A stretch of 64,000 nt of DNA, taken from Notolepis coatsorum. Its lineage: Eukaryota; Chordata; Actinopteri; Aulopiformes; Paralepididae. This document shows, one piece after another, positions 42,640 through 53,340 of the stretch (its first letter is position 1; the number at the start of each line of letters is the position of its first letter). Where the stretch lies: NCBI GenBank assembly GCA_963971535.1, contig OZ020598.1:99383674-99447673 (forward strand), read 5' to 3'. A program made the position numbers and the translations under genes. The notes beneath the pieces are model-generated. The model was not told the DNA's origin, searched no databases, and worked only from the letters and a program-made list of their open reading frames with translations.

Positions 42640-44760
42640 GCATAGTAACCAGCCGGATGTCAGAAACGTCATAGAACACAGATCTCAGATCCGTTTCTTG
42701 TTCATTTTGCATTACATATTCCTCCCTGAGGAGTGTTGGCAGTAGGTTGACTACGTTAGCATTTGACAGCATGATATATGTTTCCTGTGTACCATTATCC
42801 TCTCTCTGTTTGTCAATCAACCGCAACCTACGCTTTAAGGAGATATTTTATTTTTAGGGCATTAACTCTTTGGAATAACCTGCCTCAAAACCTCTGCTGC
42901 ATTTACAGTAGATTCACTTTTTAAAATAATCTTAAATTGTATTTAACACTGTAATTTTTTATTTTTTTTTAAATCTGTTTCTGTGCTGTTATTTTAGCCA
43001 TCTTAATTGTTAGTTTCATTATGCATTGTGTGTTGAGTAGGCCTACTGACTTTTGATAGATCAGAAACGTCATAGAACACAGATCTCAGATCTGTTTCTT
43101 GTTCATTTTGCATTACATATTCCTCCCTGAGGAGTGTTGGCAGTAGGTTGACTACGTTAGCATTTGACAGCATGATATATGTTTCCCGTGTACCATTATC
43201 CTCTCTCTGTTTGTCAATCAACCGTAACCTACGCTTTAACACTTTAACTGCCGAGGACGCCGGAACTCGTCTTTGATATCAATATTTCAAAAATCTGTGA
43301 TCGGAATCATATTTCCCCTCTGCAGCCTTGACACACAGTTCTGATCTCCTCTCAATCCTCTAGCGGTTCAAGAGCGCCATCTGGTGGCCGATCGGCAGAT
43401 CGAAAAACCGGATGTCAACCTTTAACCCGGCAGGACTCACTCCATATGTGGTCCGGGCACTCGCTAATGTTAGAGAGACTCAGTCTTCACACAGTGAACA
43501 TCGATCGGTGGAAATAACTCGAAAAAACAACATGATTTGGACGTATATACTATTATACAAACTGGAAATAGATCCGGTATTTCGACATCCCATAATTGAA
43601 AACTGTCTACGCCACGCTGATCGCCCAACGGCCCGAGGAGACTGGGGTGAGTTTTAGCGTTATATTCTAACGTGTTCTTTACTAACTGCTATGATGAACA
43701 TATGACCCACATTAGATGAATGGTATAACGTTGCCCACGGAATTATAAACGCCCCCTCGCCCATCCGGTCAACATCAGATGACGTGTAGTCAATTCTAGA
43801 AGTACGTCCAATTGAAATTTTTGATCTCGCACAGATTCCTACCAAACTGTATTTCATCATCAATATAATGCATTTGGGGCTATAAATCACGTTCTGGAGA
43901 AAGCTGCAGAAAGAGATGAAAACATACTTATACTTTAGACCATATTAGTATGAATATGTGAATGAAAAAGTTTAACGTTGCTACACCATGAACAATACAT
44001 ATAGGACCTTGAATGGGCCCTAATAATGGCAATCTAGCAATAACATTTAAAAAGTTATAGCCCTGCAAAGAAGGGGAACTTCTCCATGTTAAATAGAGCT
44101 GGCAACGGATGGTATATCATGAATTTAACCTCGGCAGTTAAAGTGTTAAGGAGATATTTTATTTTTAGGGCATTAACTTTTTGGAATAACCTGCCTCAAA
44201 ACCTCTGCTGCATTTACAGTAGATTCACTTTTTAAAATAATCTTAAATTGTATTTAACACTAACGTTTTTTTAATTTTTTTTCTGTTTCTGTGCTGTAAT
44301 TTTAGCCATCTTAATTGTTAGTTTCATTATGCATTGTGTGTTGAGTACTGACTTTTGATAGATCAGAAACGTCATAGAACACAGATCTCAGATCCGTTTC
44401 TTGTTCATTTTGCATTACATATTCCTCCCTGAGGAGTGTTGGCAGTAGGTTGACTACGTTAGCATTTGACAGCATGATATATGTTTCCTGTGTACCATTA
44501 TCCTCTCTCTGTTTGTCAATCAACCGCAACCTACGCTTTAAGGAGATATTTAATTTTTAGGGCATTAACTCTTTGGAATAACCTGCCTCAAAACCTCTGC
44601 TGCATTTACAGTAGATTCACTTTTTAAAATAATCTTAAATTGTATTTAACACTGTAAAGTTTTTTTAATTTTTTTTTCTGTTTCTGTGCTGTAATTTTTG
44701 CCATCTTAATTGTTAGTTTCATTATGCATTGTGTGTTGAGTACTGACTTTTAATAATTTT
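42640..44760. repeat. Triplicated ~400-bp LINE-derived block; middle copy holds a MITE
   Basis: Block copies start near 42653, 43060 and 44358. Each has CAGAAACGTCATAGAACACAG, CCTCCCTGAGGAGTGTTGGC, ACCTACGCTTTAA and GGAGATATTT, plus a decayed LINE tail frame (ALTLWNNLPQNLCCIYS). The third copy continues to the LINE 3' end GGGGATCCGTAATAAAATC at about 44845. The copies differ at only a few positions. Confidence 0.9.
43236..44149. mobile_element. TTAACACTTT-family MITE with visible empty site
   Basis: TTAA 43236-43239 plus CACTTTAACTGCCGAGG on the left. CCTCGGCAGTTAAAGTG plus TTAA 44146-44149 on the right. In block copies 1 and 3 the same place reads CGCTTTAAGGAGATATT with one TTAA, so the duplication is exactly TTAA. 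About 910 bp, non-coding. Confidence 0.97.
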
Positions 44761-45044
44761 GTTTTGCAATAATAATTGTTTTTGAAAGGTTTTTTGTGTG
44801 GACCCCAGGAAGACTAGCTGGTTGCTATGGCACCAGCTAATGGGGATCCGTAATAAAATCAAACCTGCTGCTTACAGTATCTTTGCACACTCGCAGTCAA
44901 GACACACACACAGACTGAGACTTCTCTCGTTTCTATTTTCAAACATGCATCACATCACAAACAAATCACAGTAATGTAAATTTGGTTATGCAAGATTATC
45001 TTCAGTGATTATTCGTACTAATTGGGACGCCTAACAATTTGGAA

Positions 45045-45187
45045 AAATGCACTTACCATCTTCTCCAGAGAGAGAGACGAGAAGATAGATACCAGTTTCC
45101 TCTCTGTGCATTCAGTAGAAAGCTATCTGGCTGCACGTTAGCCTAGTTTAGCACACTATTTCCCATAATGTTGGCAGGCTCCTTTAA
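45045..45187. repeat. Interspersed repeat, relative of 12060-12300
   Basis: AATGCACTTACCATCTTCTC and GTGCATTCAGTAGAAAGC; it ends GGCAGGCTCCTTTAA. Confidence 0.6.
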
Positions 45188-45289
45188 CTCTACCGCCTGT
45201 ACATACAGAGGTGTCATTAGATGCTGAGTCTCTCTCTTGGTATAGGACAGGGTACATGCCCTTGGACCGAGGGTTCAGCATTAAGTGAG

Positions 45290-45518
45290 GGCAACAGTGG
45301 ATCGGGAGGTAGAGCAGTCGTCTGGTAATCCAGAGGTTCCCGGTCCGATTCCCGGGCAGTGTGTTGAAGTGTCCTTGAGCAAGACACATAACCCCTAATC
45401 GCTCCTGATGGGCTGGTTGGCACCTTGCATGGTTGCCTCTACCGTCGGTGTGTGAGTGAACGGGTACAATTTGTTTTGGGATAAAACCGCTATATAAATG
45501 CAGCCATTTACCATTGAA
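45290..45518 (+). mobile_element. tRNA-derived SINE (family S2), copy 1
   Basis: CGGGAGGTAGAGCAGTCGTC (A-box-like), GGTCCGATTCCCGGG (B-box-like), AGTGTCCTTGAGCAAGACAC, GGCACCTTGCATGGTTGCC, and the end TATAAATGCAGCCATTTACC. Confidence 0.9.
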
Positions 45519-45669
45519 ATGCTTTTCTTCTCTTTCCCTGCTGTTTCCTATACCATACACGCTGGAATACTGGCCGTCTTTGTAGAGTGGGCTGTTGTCA
45601 TTCCAGGACATTTCATTTCAGATCACACAAACAAAGAAAAAAGAAAGACAGATGCATCAGAATTAGGTA

Positions 45670-45672
<3 letters not shown>

Positions 45673-45733
<61 letters not shown>

Positions 45734-45742
45734 TAGATAGAG
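45673..45742. repeat. (GA)n and GATA microsatellite
   Basis: About 29 GA units followed by a few GATA units. Confidence 0.97.
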
Positions 45743-45863
45743 AGAATAATCCATTACTGTAAAATAACATCTGCGTTTTAAATCTGAAAATGTAAACACA
45801 CCACCTCTTTCACTCCTCTCTCTCACATAATAGGCATCGGGACGAGGTAGCAGTGCACTAGAC

Positions 45864-46675
45864 CAGGGGTTCCCAAACTTTTCAGGCCAGGACCCAGAAA
45901 ATAAGGCATCAGAGAGCCGCGGCCCAATGCACATCGTCAGGCTTTTTTTTTTTTGCCAGGCGACCGATTTTTTAAGCCAAATATCACTTCAATCCTATTA
46001 AGTTAGTTCAAGTTAGTTATTCATTTATATGTGCTATTTATGAGAGGGCTAACTTGTTGCAAATAATAATGATAATAATAATAGCCTCATTAAAATACTA
46101 TTGTTGCTTCGGTTGTTTTCAGCATTTTATGTGCATAATCTGTTATTTAGTTTGAAATGTTCGTTGAAATAAGTAGATCTTTCGTTTTTGTTTATTTATT
46201 AAGTTAATATAAAACCATATAGTCACATTTTAGAATACAATAGAATAGAATTTTAGAATACAACTAGAAACACTGTCCTGGCCTGCTTCTAAGTTCAGTG
46301 GCCTCACAAAAAAAAGAAAAAAAAATGATTGCGAGTGTGCAAAGATACTGTAAGCAGCAGGTTTGATTTTATTTGATTTTATTAAGGATCCCCATTAGCT
46401 GGTGCCATAGCAACCAGCTAGTCTTCCTGGGGTCCACACAAAAAACCTTTCAAAAACAATTATTATTGCAAAACAAAATTATTAAAAGTCAGTACTCAAC
46501 ACACAATGCATAATGAAACTAACAATTAAGATGGCTAAAATTACAGCACAGAAACAGAAAAAAAAAATTAAAAAATGTAGTGTTAAATACAATTTTTTTT
46601 TAATCATCTCGCGGCCCACCCGTGGCTGCTCGCGGCCCACCTTTGGGTCGCGACCCACGACTTTGGGAACCACTG
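45864..46675 (-). mobile_element. hAT-type MITE with 8-bp duplication CACTAGAC
   Basis: CACTAGAC at 45856-45863 and 46676-46683 flank CAGGGGTTCCCAAAC and CTTTGGGAACCACTG. The interior is the inverse of 12321-12870 (TTTTTTAAGCCAAATATCAC) but holds an extra LINE 3' end at about 46326-46600. Confidence 0.95.
46326..46600 (-). mobile_element. LINE 3' end with 3' flank, nested in hAT MITE
   Basis: On the minus strand: CATCTTAATTGTTAGTTTC, GGACCCCAGGAAGACTAGC, GGATCCTTAATAAAATC, then CCTGCTGCTTACAGTATC and TTTGCACACTCGCA. The last 32 bp equals the flank after the plus-strand LINE end at 44864-44896. Confidence 0.8.
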
Positions 46676-46954
46676 CACTAGACTACCCTTTTCACTAGTG
46701 ACTTTCTCAGTAGGTGGCACACAAGTACAAGACATGGTCACATTTCTCTTTATAGTAATTGCAGTCTATTTAGGGCCTTAATTACATGCTATGCATTTGT
46801 GTTTGTTGTATGTATTTGTGTTGTGTTTGACACAAGCAGTGACCAACACAAGAGGTTGGGAGGCTCAGTGTTTTAGTGTCATGCATCTGTCACTGCAGGT
46901 GTGTTGGTGACTGTCATGCTGCTTCAGATTCGCGGTTTGAGTTGCCTAGAATGG

Positions 46955-47393
46955 ATCTATAGCTGGTCCCTGTAGGATGACATCTATAGCAGGTCCCTGT
47001 ATGATGACATATATAGCTGGTCCCTGTAGGATGACGTCTATAGGAGGTCCCTGTAGGATGACATCTATAGCTGGTCCCTGTAGGATGACATCTATAGCAG
47101 GTCCCTGTAGGATGACATCTATAGCAGGTCCCTGTAGGATGACATCTATAGCAGGTCCCTGTAGGATGACATCTATAGCAGGTCCCTGTATGATGACATC
47201 TATAGCAGGTCCCTGTATGATGACATGTATAGCAGGTCCCTGTAGGATGACATCTATAGCAGGTCCCTGTAGGATGACATCTATAGCAGGTCCCTGTATG
47301 ATGACATCTATAGGAGGTCCCTGTAGGATGACATCTATAGCAGGTCCCTGTAGGATGACATCTATAGCAGGTCCCTGTAGGATGACATCTATT
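46955..47393. repeat. 27-bp minisatellite, about 16 copies
   Basis: ATGACATCTATAGCAGGTCC plus CTGTAGG. Units are contiguous without unique spacers. The 9-residue repeat frame (MTSIAGPCR) is a by-product. Confidence 0.97.
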
Positions 47394-47707
47394 CAGGCTT
47401 CAGGACCCATTGTGTTTTCCAGCTCATACCTATCAGCTGGAACTCTTTTGCAGGCATCTGTTTGCGAACTAATTCATAAATTCAAATACAAAAAAAAACG
47501 TTATTTCAGTGTGTTCAAACCCCTCTAACTCTATCACAGTAGCACTCAGAGTGATTCTTCCTGTTGAGGAACAAAATCGGTATGTTTCCTTTCAAAAGAG
47601 ACCAGACTGATGTACGTGCTATAATAAGTGGTTCAAGAATAGTGACCAATTTACTTCGGATATGCAGTCGACAGACGTTTTATGCTAAATGTGCTGGGTG
47701 GATAAGA

Positions 47708-47743
<36 letters not shown>

Positions 47744-47976
47744 TGTATATAGAGAGAGAGATTTAGAGGAAAACTCAGAACACAGCATATCTTATCTGCA
47801 CTACAAGTGAACAATTAGCGTAAACCCTGTATCGGATCCTGCCTCCTGTCACAGAATTACAGCGCTTTACACAGAAGCAGTGATTTTGCCTTTTATAATT
47901 ACTTGTTTATCTACAAGTGATTTGATTTGTCAACACATTTTCCAACCCGTCTCCATTAAGTTGCATAATGAGTTCG

Positions 47977-48015
<39 letters not shown>

Positions 48016-48237
48016 GGGGAAGGAGGGGTTGTTGCAGCCAAGTGAGGCCATCGCACCATTGGAAAAACACAGATAAAATACACAAAGTGAGCGAGACTGA
48101 ATGAGTAGGTTTATTGGGGCGATTAGGCTAATGTTGTTTTAATTAGGTGAAGAGAGCTCGCTTTGTTGAGACATGCAGATTCGTTGCAGGAGTACAATTA
48201 GGTGCACAGGAGAACAAGACTCCAACACTCGGGAGGC
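47394..48237. other. No gene seen; (TA)n and (GT)n tracts
   Basis: (TA)n at 47710-47742, (GT)n at 47981-48012. No recognised coding frame. Confidence 0.6.
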
Positions 48238-48878
48238 TTAAAGGGGAACTATTTTACTATTTCTTTCACTATTTGGGCACTTTTACACAATTCCTGTGAG
48301 ACTATGGAACACCTCTGTAATTAAAAAAAAAAAAAAATCATTGTTTTGTATTTCTAATCAAGTCCTCAAAAACAGCATTTTGAGCCGTTTTGAGCCTGGG
48401 CTCCAACCACTGTGTGCAGCTCATCATGTACCTGATGCCACACAGCCACATTATCATGCAGCTGAGTCTCTCTGACATCACAAATCAGCACATTTTCAAA
48501 TGACTCGCAATTCCTGTGAGTCTATGGAACACCTCTGTAATTAAAAAAAAAAAAAAAATCATTGTTTTGTATTTCTAATCAAGTCCTCAAAAACAGCATT
48601 TTGAGCCGTTTTGAGCCTGGGCTCCAACCACTGTGTGCAGCTCATCATGTACCTGATGCCACACAGCCACATTATCATGCAGCTGAGTCTCTCTGACATC
48701 ACAAATCAGCACATTTTCAAATGACTCAGTTCAGTGAGGGTGAATATTGTGAGAGGAGAATTGGAAGAATGCGCCAATATGAGAATTAGAGACATAGATC
48801 ATATTAATATAAGTTCACATAGCTAGGAAACAATGCTAAACACTCAAAAAGGCCATTTATAAGATAGTTCCCCTTTAA
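48238..48878 (-). mobile_element. TTAA MITE, AGGGGAACTAT termini (copy 3), internal duplication
   Basis: TTAA 48238-48241 and 48875-48878 with AGGGGAACTAT / ATAGTTCCCCT. A 220-bp internal segment (CAATTCCTGTGAG to TTTTCAAATGACTC) occurs twice in tandem, at about 48287-48505 and 48507-48727, so the copy is 641 bp against 430. Confidence 0.93.
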
Positions 48879-48936
48879 GGAAACGCTCATCTAATCTGAA
48901 TACCTCACGCTTTGCCAAACGAGGTCTGGAGGAACT

Positions 48937-49010
48937 CTACATTTACATTTACATTTACATTTAGTCATTTAGCTGACGCTTTTATCCAAAGCGACTTACA
49001 AGTTCTGTAC
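48937..49010 (-). mobile_element. Fish retroposon tail (minus strand)
   Basis: ATTTAGCTGACGCTTTTATC and CAAAGCGACTTACAAG after an ACATTT repeat. A common fish retroposon end. Confidence 0.65.
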
Positions 49011-49244
49011 GACAAGCCATCAGGAAGAGCACAACTCTATCAGCTGAGTAACAATGTTCATCAAAGTGTTGAGTGCTACGGTGTAGGTTAGTTTATTAGG
49101 ACAAGTGCATGACAGTATGGTTAGTTAGGGTTAGATTTTTTTTTTTTTTTTTTATTATTATAATTTTTTTAATTCAGATAATGGTTGAAGAAGTGAGTCT
49201 TTAGTCGACGGCGAAAGATTGGACGTGTTTCGGCTGTCCTAACT

Positions 49245-49328
49245 CTAGACAGACAGATGGACAGACAGATAGATGGACAGATATAGACATACAGACAGAC
49301 AGACAGATAGATGGACAGATAGACATAC

Positions 49329-49407
<79 letters not shown>

Positions 49408-49430
49408 CAGACAGATAGACAGATATTTTC
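49245..49430. repeat. GATA/GACA microsatellite
   Basis: (GATA)n about 20 units at 49332-49410, flanked by mixed GACA/GATA/GATGG. A poly-T run lies at 49137-49153. Confidence 0.97.
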
Positions 49431-49518
49431 TACCTTTCATTAAACGCGACAGTCCCTCCTCCCCCTCGCCTCTGCCCCTTTGCTGGCTGACCTTCTTCCC
49501 TGCAGGGTGAACTATCAG

Positions 49519-49685
49519 AAAAAGACCACCAGGAGGCGCCCTGGGACGGGTGTCTGAGTGGGAGGCAGCAGAACAGCCACTAGAGGAGGACGGTGTGGAA
49601 GAGGAGCCTCAGTCACCACTCCATCCAGCTCCCACCAAGCCATCCATGGTCCCTCAGAAAACTCTACAAACTCTATGGGGGCAGA
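49519..49685 (+). other. Candidate acidic exon fragment, unrecognised
   Basis: After a pyrimidine-rich CTTCTTCCCTGCAG and a second AG (TATCAG, 49518), a frame reads KRPPGGALGRVSEWEAAEQP, then LEEDGVEEEPQSPLHPAP and TKPSMVPQKTLQTLWGQ. It runs into a SINE at 49686 without a donor. Codon-like acidic composition is suggestive, but no domain is recognised and no partner exon was found. Confidence 0.25.
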
Positions 49686-49945
49686 CAGTGACTCGGGAGG
49701 TAGAGCAGTCGTCTGGTAATCCAGAGGTTCCCCGGTTCGATTCCCGCTCCTCCCGGGCAGTGTGTCGAAGTATCCTTGAGCAAGACACTTACCCCCAATT
49801 GCTCCTGATGAGCAGGTTGGCACCTTGCATGGTTGCCTCCGCCGTCGGTGTGTGAATGTGTGAGTGAATGGGTAAAATGTGAGGAACAAATTGTAAAGCG
49901 CTTTGGATAAAAGCTGCTATATAAAAATGCAGCCATTTACCATAT
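49686..49945 (+). mobile_element. tRNA-derived SINE (family S2), copy 2
   Basis: GACTCGGGAGGTAGAGCAGT, CCCGGTTCGATTCCCGC (B-box-like), CCTTGAGCAAGACAC, GTAAAGCGCTTTGGATAAAA, and the end TATAAAAATGCAGCCATTTA. Confidence 0.93.
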
Positions 49946-50104
49946 ACAGTCTCCCCCACCTCCCACAGTCTCCCCCACTGCCTCTGGGGCGATATTTGAC
50001 ACCACACTGGGCAACAAGAACACTGCCACGTGGCTGCTTTTGTCTTTCCAATCCAGATGAGCAGTGCAATGCAGAAAGCAATACATTAGCCATAAATTTC
50101 AGTG

Positions 50105-50126
50105 TTGGGGGGGGGGGGGGGGGGGT
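50105..50126. repeat. Poly-G run, about 21 bases
   Basis: A near-pure G homopolymer; potential G-quadruplex or assembly-sensitive site. Confidence 0.9.
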
Positions 50127-50645
50127 AGTAATATGAGCCAACCGTCATGAGGCTGGAATCAAACCTGTGACGGGGCGTCATGCACCTTAGCCCACCGAGC
50201 CTTTAGGACTCCAGGTACTGAGAATACTGATTAAATGTCCAAAGTGAGACGAATGGATAAGTGGTTTTAATAGCGATTAGACTAATGTTGTTTTAATTGG
50301 AAGCGGGGAGTTGGCCGTGGTAAGGCATGCAGGTCGGTGTGTTAGAGCAGCCAGGTAGAGCGAGGATTCAATAACTGCAAGCCAGGGATTGCCTTTCATT
50401 AGGTTTTTTTCCCTTTTACATGACGTGGTAGATGCCATTTTTTCCTCATCATTTCCATTCTCATTTATCGATGGTATGCAAAAGAGACGTAGGGCAAATA
50501 TAATGAGCTGAATTTTGACCAACCATGATTTAGAACTTATACTAAACAGCACGATAATGAAGTTATAAACAGGAAGGGTGTCCTCGAGGAACCCCGCCAA
50601 TGACCCACGAGTGTCCCCAGACCCCACTTTGAGAACCACTGGGGT
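50127..50645. other. No gene seen; hAT-like terminus at the end
   Basis: CCCCACTTTGAGAACCACTG at about 50621-50640 is an inverted hAT-type terminus. ACCTTAGCCCACCGAGCC at 50190 is tRNA-like. Confidence 0.5.
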
Positions 50646-50659
50646 GTGGGTCCATTTTC

Positions 50660-51130
50660 TACAAAGTGAACACAATTAAGTCGTTTTCTGCCTGCACGGA
50701 GCTGAATGAACGTACAAAGTGAACAGAATTAAGTTTTCTGCCTGCATGTAGCTGAAGGAACGTCCAAAGTGAACAGAATTACGTTGTCTGCCTGCATGGA
50801 GCTGAAGGAACGTACAAAGTGAACAGAATAAAGTTTTCCGCCTGCACGGAGCTGAAGGAACATACAAAGTGAACACAAGTAGTTTTCTGCCTGCACAGAG
50901 CTGAAGGAACATACAAAGTGAACACAATTAAGTTGTTTTCTGACTGCACGTACAAAGTGAACACAATTAAGTTGTGTTCTGACTGCACATACAAAGTGAA
51001 CACAATTAAGTTGTTTTCTGACTGCACGTACAAAGTGAACACAATTAAGTTGTGTTCTGACTGCACATACAAAGTGAACACAATTAAGTTGTTTTCTGAC
51101 TGCACATACAAAGTGAACACAATTAAGTGT
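50660..51130. repeat. Two adjoining minisatellites (50-bp then 39-bp units)
   Basis: 50660-50930: CGTACAAAGTGAACAGAATT plus AAGTTTTCTGCCTGC plus GGAGCTGAAGGAA. 50930-51130: TACAAAGTGAACACAATTAA plus GTTGTTTTCTGACTGCACG, alternating TTGTTTT and TTGTGTT, so a 78-bp higher-order unit exists. The second array evolved from part of the first. Confidence 0.95.
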
Positions 51131-51386
51131 GAATCGATGGCTAGTTTTACAGGGTAATTAGACTAATGTTGTTTTAATTGGCCAAGGGCAGGTTCTTTGT
51201 GGTAGAGTACTGTGTGCAGGTGGAGAGCGTTGTCTTAGCACAAAACTGTACGAGTCATCAGGTCTATAGGAAACATCTTCTTCAGCTGGGGAATCACTCC
51301 TGAGCATTGGTCGCGGCTGCTGTTTACTGTTTTGCTAAAAGTTCAAATATTTTCTGCTTCTAGACACGCAATAGAGCAAGGTTTCC

Positions 51387-51703
51387 ATGGAAACGAATGA
51401 CAAAAAGAATCCAGGGCTAAAGAGACGGTCTTTACCCGAGGTACAAACAGTGGAGAGAAATAGTCCGTCTGTGTTGTACTTGTCTGAAAATGTCTGCTTT
51501 TGTTTTGCTTTCATCAGAAAGAAAACACACGGAACTTCCAGTTGTACCTCCCGGAGGCCTGGACAGGTGGAACCAGGACGAAGCCGTCGTCTCGCCTCAC
51601 CTACTCCGGGGAAGTGGCCCTCTGTGTGAACAGCCTGAAGGTGTTTGGCATGGCATTTTTACCAACCGCCAGGCAAACTGTCAAATACACCGGTATGTCT
51701 AAT
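51387..51703 (+). other. Candidate two-exon gene fragment, unrecognised
   Basis: Exon 1, 51387-51440: METNDKKNPGLKRRSLPE ending at GAG/GTACAA (phase 0). Exon 2, about 51519-51703: after TTTCATCAG, KENTRNFQLYLPEAWTGG, TRTKPSSRLTYSGEVAL, CVNSLKVFGMAFLPTARQ, then ACCG/GTATGT. Phases join and the borders are canonical. The ATG is not in an evident Kozak context. I recognise no domain. It lies 1 kb upstream of the integrase-like exons on the same strand but resembles no integrase segment. Start and gene identity are unresolved. Confidence 0.35.
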
Positions 51704-52201
51704 AATTGATATCTGGCTCTATTATACTTTTGGTTTATAGGTTCAGATCTAACTTAAGGTCAGCAAGGCTGTATTATTACTAATCCCATTGTCAAACCAA
51801 ACCATACACCAAGTTGCTAGTTTTGGTATAAAATGTACTATAAACCAGGCTATAAATGTATATCAACAAACCCTTCTTCTTAGAAGCAGGATATGGATGG
51901 GAAGAAATGTGGAAAGTTTGGTGTGTGTAGGCACTAGGGAAATTGAGTTCCATGTCCGTGTGTGTAAGTAAAATGCATAAAAACTAGTTTTTGAGAAAAC
52001 ACCCTCAAAGTTCTGTATTGTAATTGTGATCTATGGACACAATCAGACAAAATGAAGTAAAATAAACAACTAATTGTCTGTTAGGGTTAGATATTTTATT
52101 GTCACTAGTTTGAAATAAGACATGTTAAGGAAGCAAAATATAGCAAAACCTCAATATCGTCGAAAAAAGCAAAAAGGCAATTTCGGGGGTACTGTCTCGC
52201 C
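51704..52201. other. No gene seen (possible intron)
   Basis: A/T-rich. No exon-like stretch recognised. Confidence 0.45.
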
Positions 52202-52425
52202 TTAACACTTTGCCGCCCACTTTTCAAAATGCTCTCAAACGGAAATGAAGCGATAAAAAACCAATCTGCCTTGACTGGAAAATGATTATTTGATAAGCGA
52301 CGGGCAGATTAGACACATAGCCATAATTTAAAACATAGATTAGGCGATATTAACGTTAACATTGGCGCCGATGGTGGCATTCAAGCACTAAGTCGTGCGC
52401 CCCCTGGTGGCACTGAAAGTGTTAA
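52202..52425. mobile_element. TTAACACTTT-family MITE, 224-bp internal deletion derivative
   Basis: TTAA 52202-52205 plus CACTTTGCCGCCCAC on the left. GGTGGCACTGAAAGTG plus TTAA 52422-52425 on the right. It keeps about 100 bp of each end of the 0.8-0.9-kb elements. Confidence 0.88.
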
Positions 52426-52686
52426 CAGCCAATGTACTTACACACATATTCACATATTCAACGGTATGGATGGGCCAGGTTGTTATTAGCACACCACAGA
52501 ACTAGGTACTGGACCTCCTCTCTGTACGCCGACTCGTCATTGTTGCTGACCTAGTCCCACCACGGTGGTATGTACTCAATAAATACATACATACACAGAC
52601 TGTACACAGACAGCATCCTTACAACAGTTTTGCAAATATTTCTCAGCTCAACTAAAAATACCTTTTCTTTTCCTATCACATTTCAG

Positions 52687-53340
52687 ATCACTGAAAAAAC
52701 TTGTAGGGCAGAAGCCCGAGACATGGGACCTCCATCTCGATGGGGTCATGTTTGGTCTACGGACCAAGACACAGATGACCACTAACATGTCTCCCTTCTA
52801 TATGATGTTTGGCAGGGAAGCCAGATACCCATGCGAGATCCCTGAGGAGTACATGGTATTTTCTGTTTGAACTGATTGCTTTAACTTGTTGGTGTTTTAG
52901 AATTTGTATCGATATGTAGTATGTTATAATATTTATAAAACTATTCTTTTGAACAGGTTGACAGCAGCGTGGAGACTATTGTGGAGAACGACAGCCCTGC
53001 AGAGGACATCATTCGCATCAGTGAGGCCCTGCAGGCTGCTCGAGATGGCACTAAAAAAACAATAGCAAAACACGCCAACAAGAAAGCCATGCAGGGTGAA
53101 CCGAAATTTAAGGTTGGCGATAAGGTGTGGCGCCTTAATGTGCGTAGCCAGCAGCGAAAGGGGGGGAAGATGGAGCCGGAGTACTTGGGGCCGTTTATAA
53201 TTGTAGCTCTAGTGGAAAAGAGTGCGGATCTTGAGGGTGAGGGAGGTCGTGTTTTTCCCAAGATAAACATTGACCACCTAAAAAAATACATTGAGAAAAA
53301 AAAAATCCTCATAAGATCCTCACCTCCACCCCTGCTATAA
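52687..53340 (+). pseudogene. Gypsy/Ginger-type integrase, C-terminal exons
   Basis: Exon A 52687-52855 (TTTCAG acceptor; ATG/GTATTT donor) reads LKKLVGQKPETWDLHLDGVM, then FGLRTKTQMTTNMSPFYMM and FGREARYPCEIPEEYM. This is the end of the rve core (WD, R-T, SPF-MFGREARYP). Exon B from 52957 (AACAG acceptor) is in phase: VDSSVETIVENDSPAEDI, then GEPKFKVGDKVWRLN, KMEPEYLGPFIIVAL and FPKINIDHLKKY, a GPY/F-type C-terminal module. In LTR elements and Ginger transposons this integrase joins element ends to host DNA. The DDE catalytic region is not seen upstream. A 10-A run (53296-53305) leads to a stop at 53338-53340. A one-base change in the run would open a Thr/Pro/Ala/Ser-rich frame that runs to about 53690. 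Known host-domesticated relatives of this integrase type include GIN1 and KRBA2. Activity is excluded by the missing core as far as visible. Confidence 0.85.

Noticed and set aside
42626..44529. Three similar minus-strand ORFs (MRLIDKQREDNGTQETYIM) as a gene family
   Set aside because: They lie on the antisense of a triplicated LINE-tail block, share exact length with the duplication, and lack flanking splice or promoter signals.
45290..45360. Functional tRNA gene
   Set aside because: A- and B-box-like motifs are present, but the body continues as a SINE shared with 49686-49945 and the cloverleaf is poor.
46955..47393. CRISPR-like array (27-bp repeats)
   Set aside because: Units are directly contiguous with no unique spacers, the context is eukaryotic, and no cas genes exist. 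It is a minisatellite.
49201..49440. Ser/Ile/Cys/Leu-rich minus ORF
   Set aside because: Translation of the GATA/GACA microsatellite.
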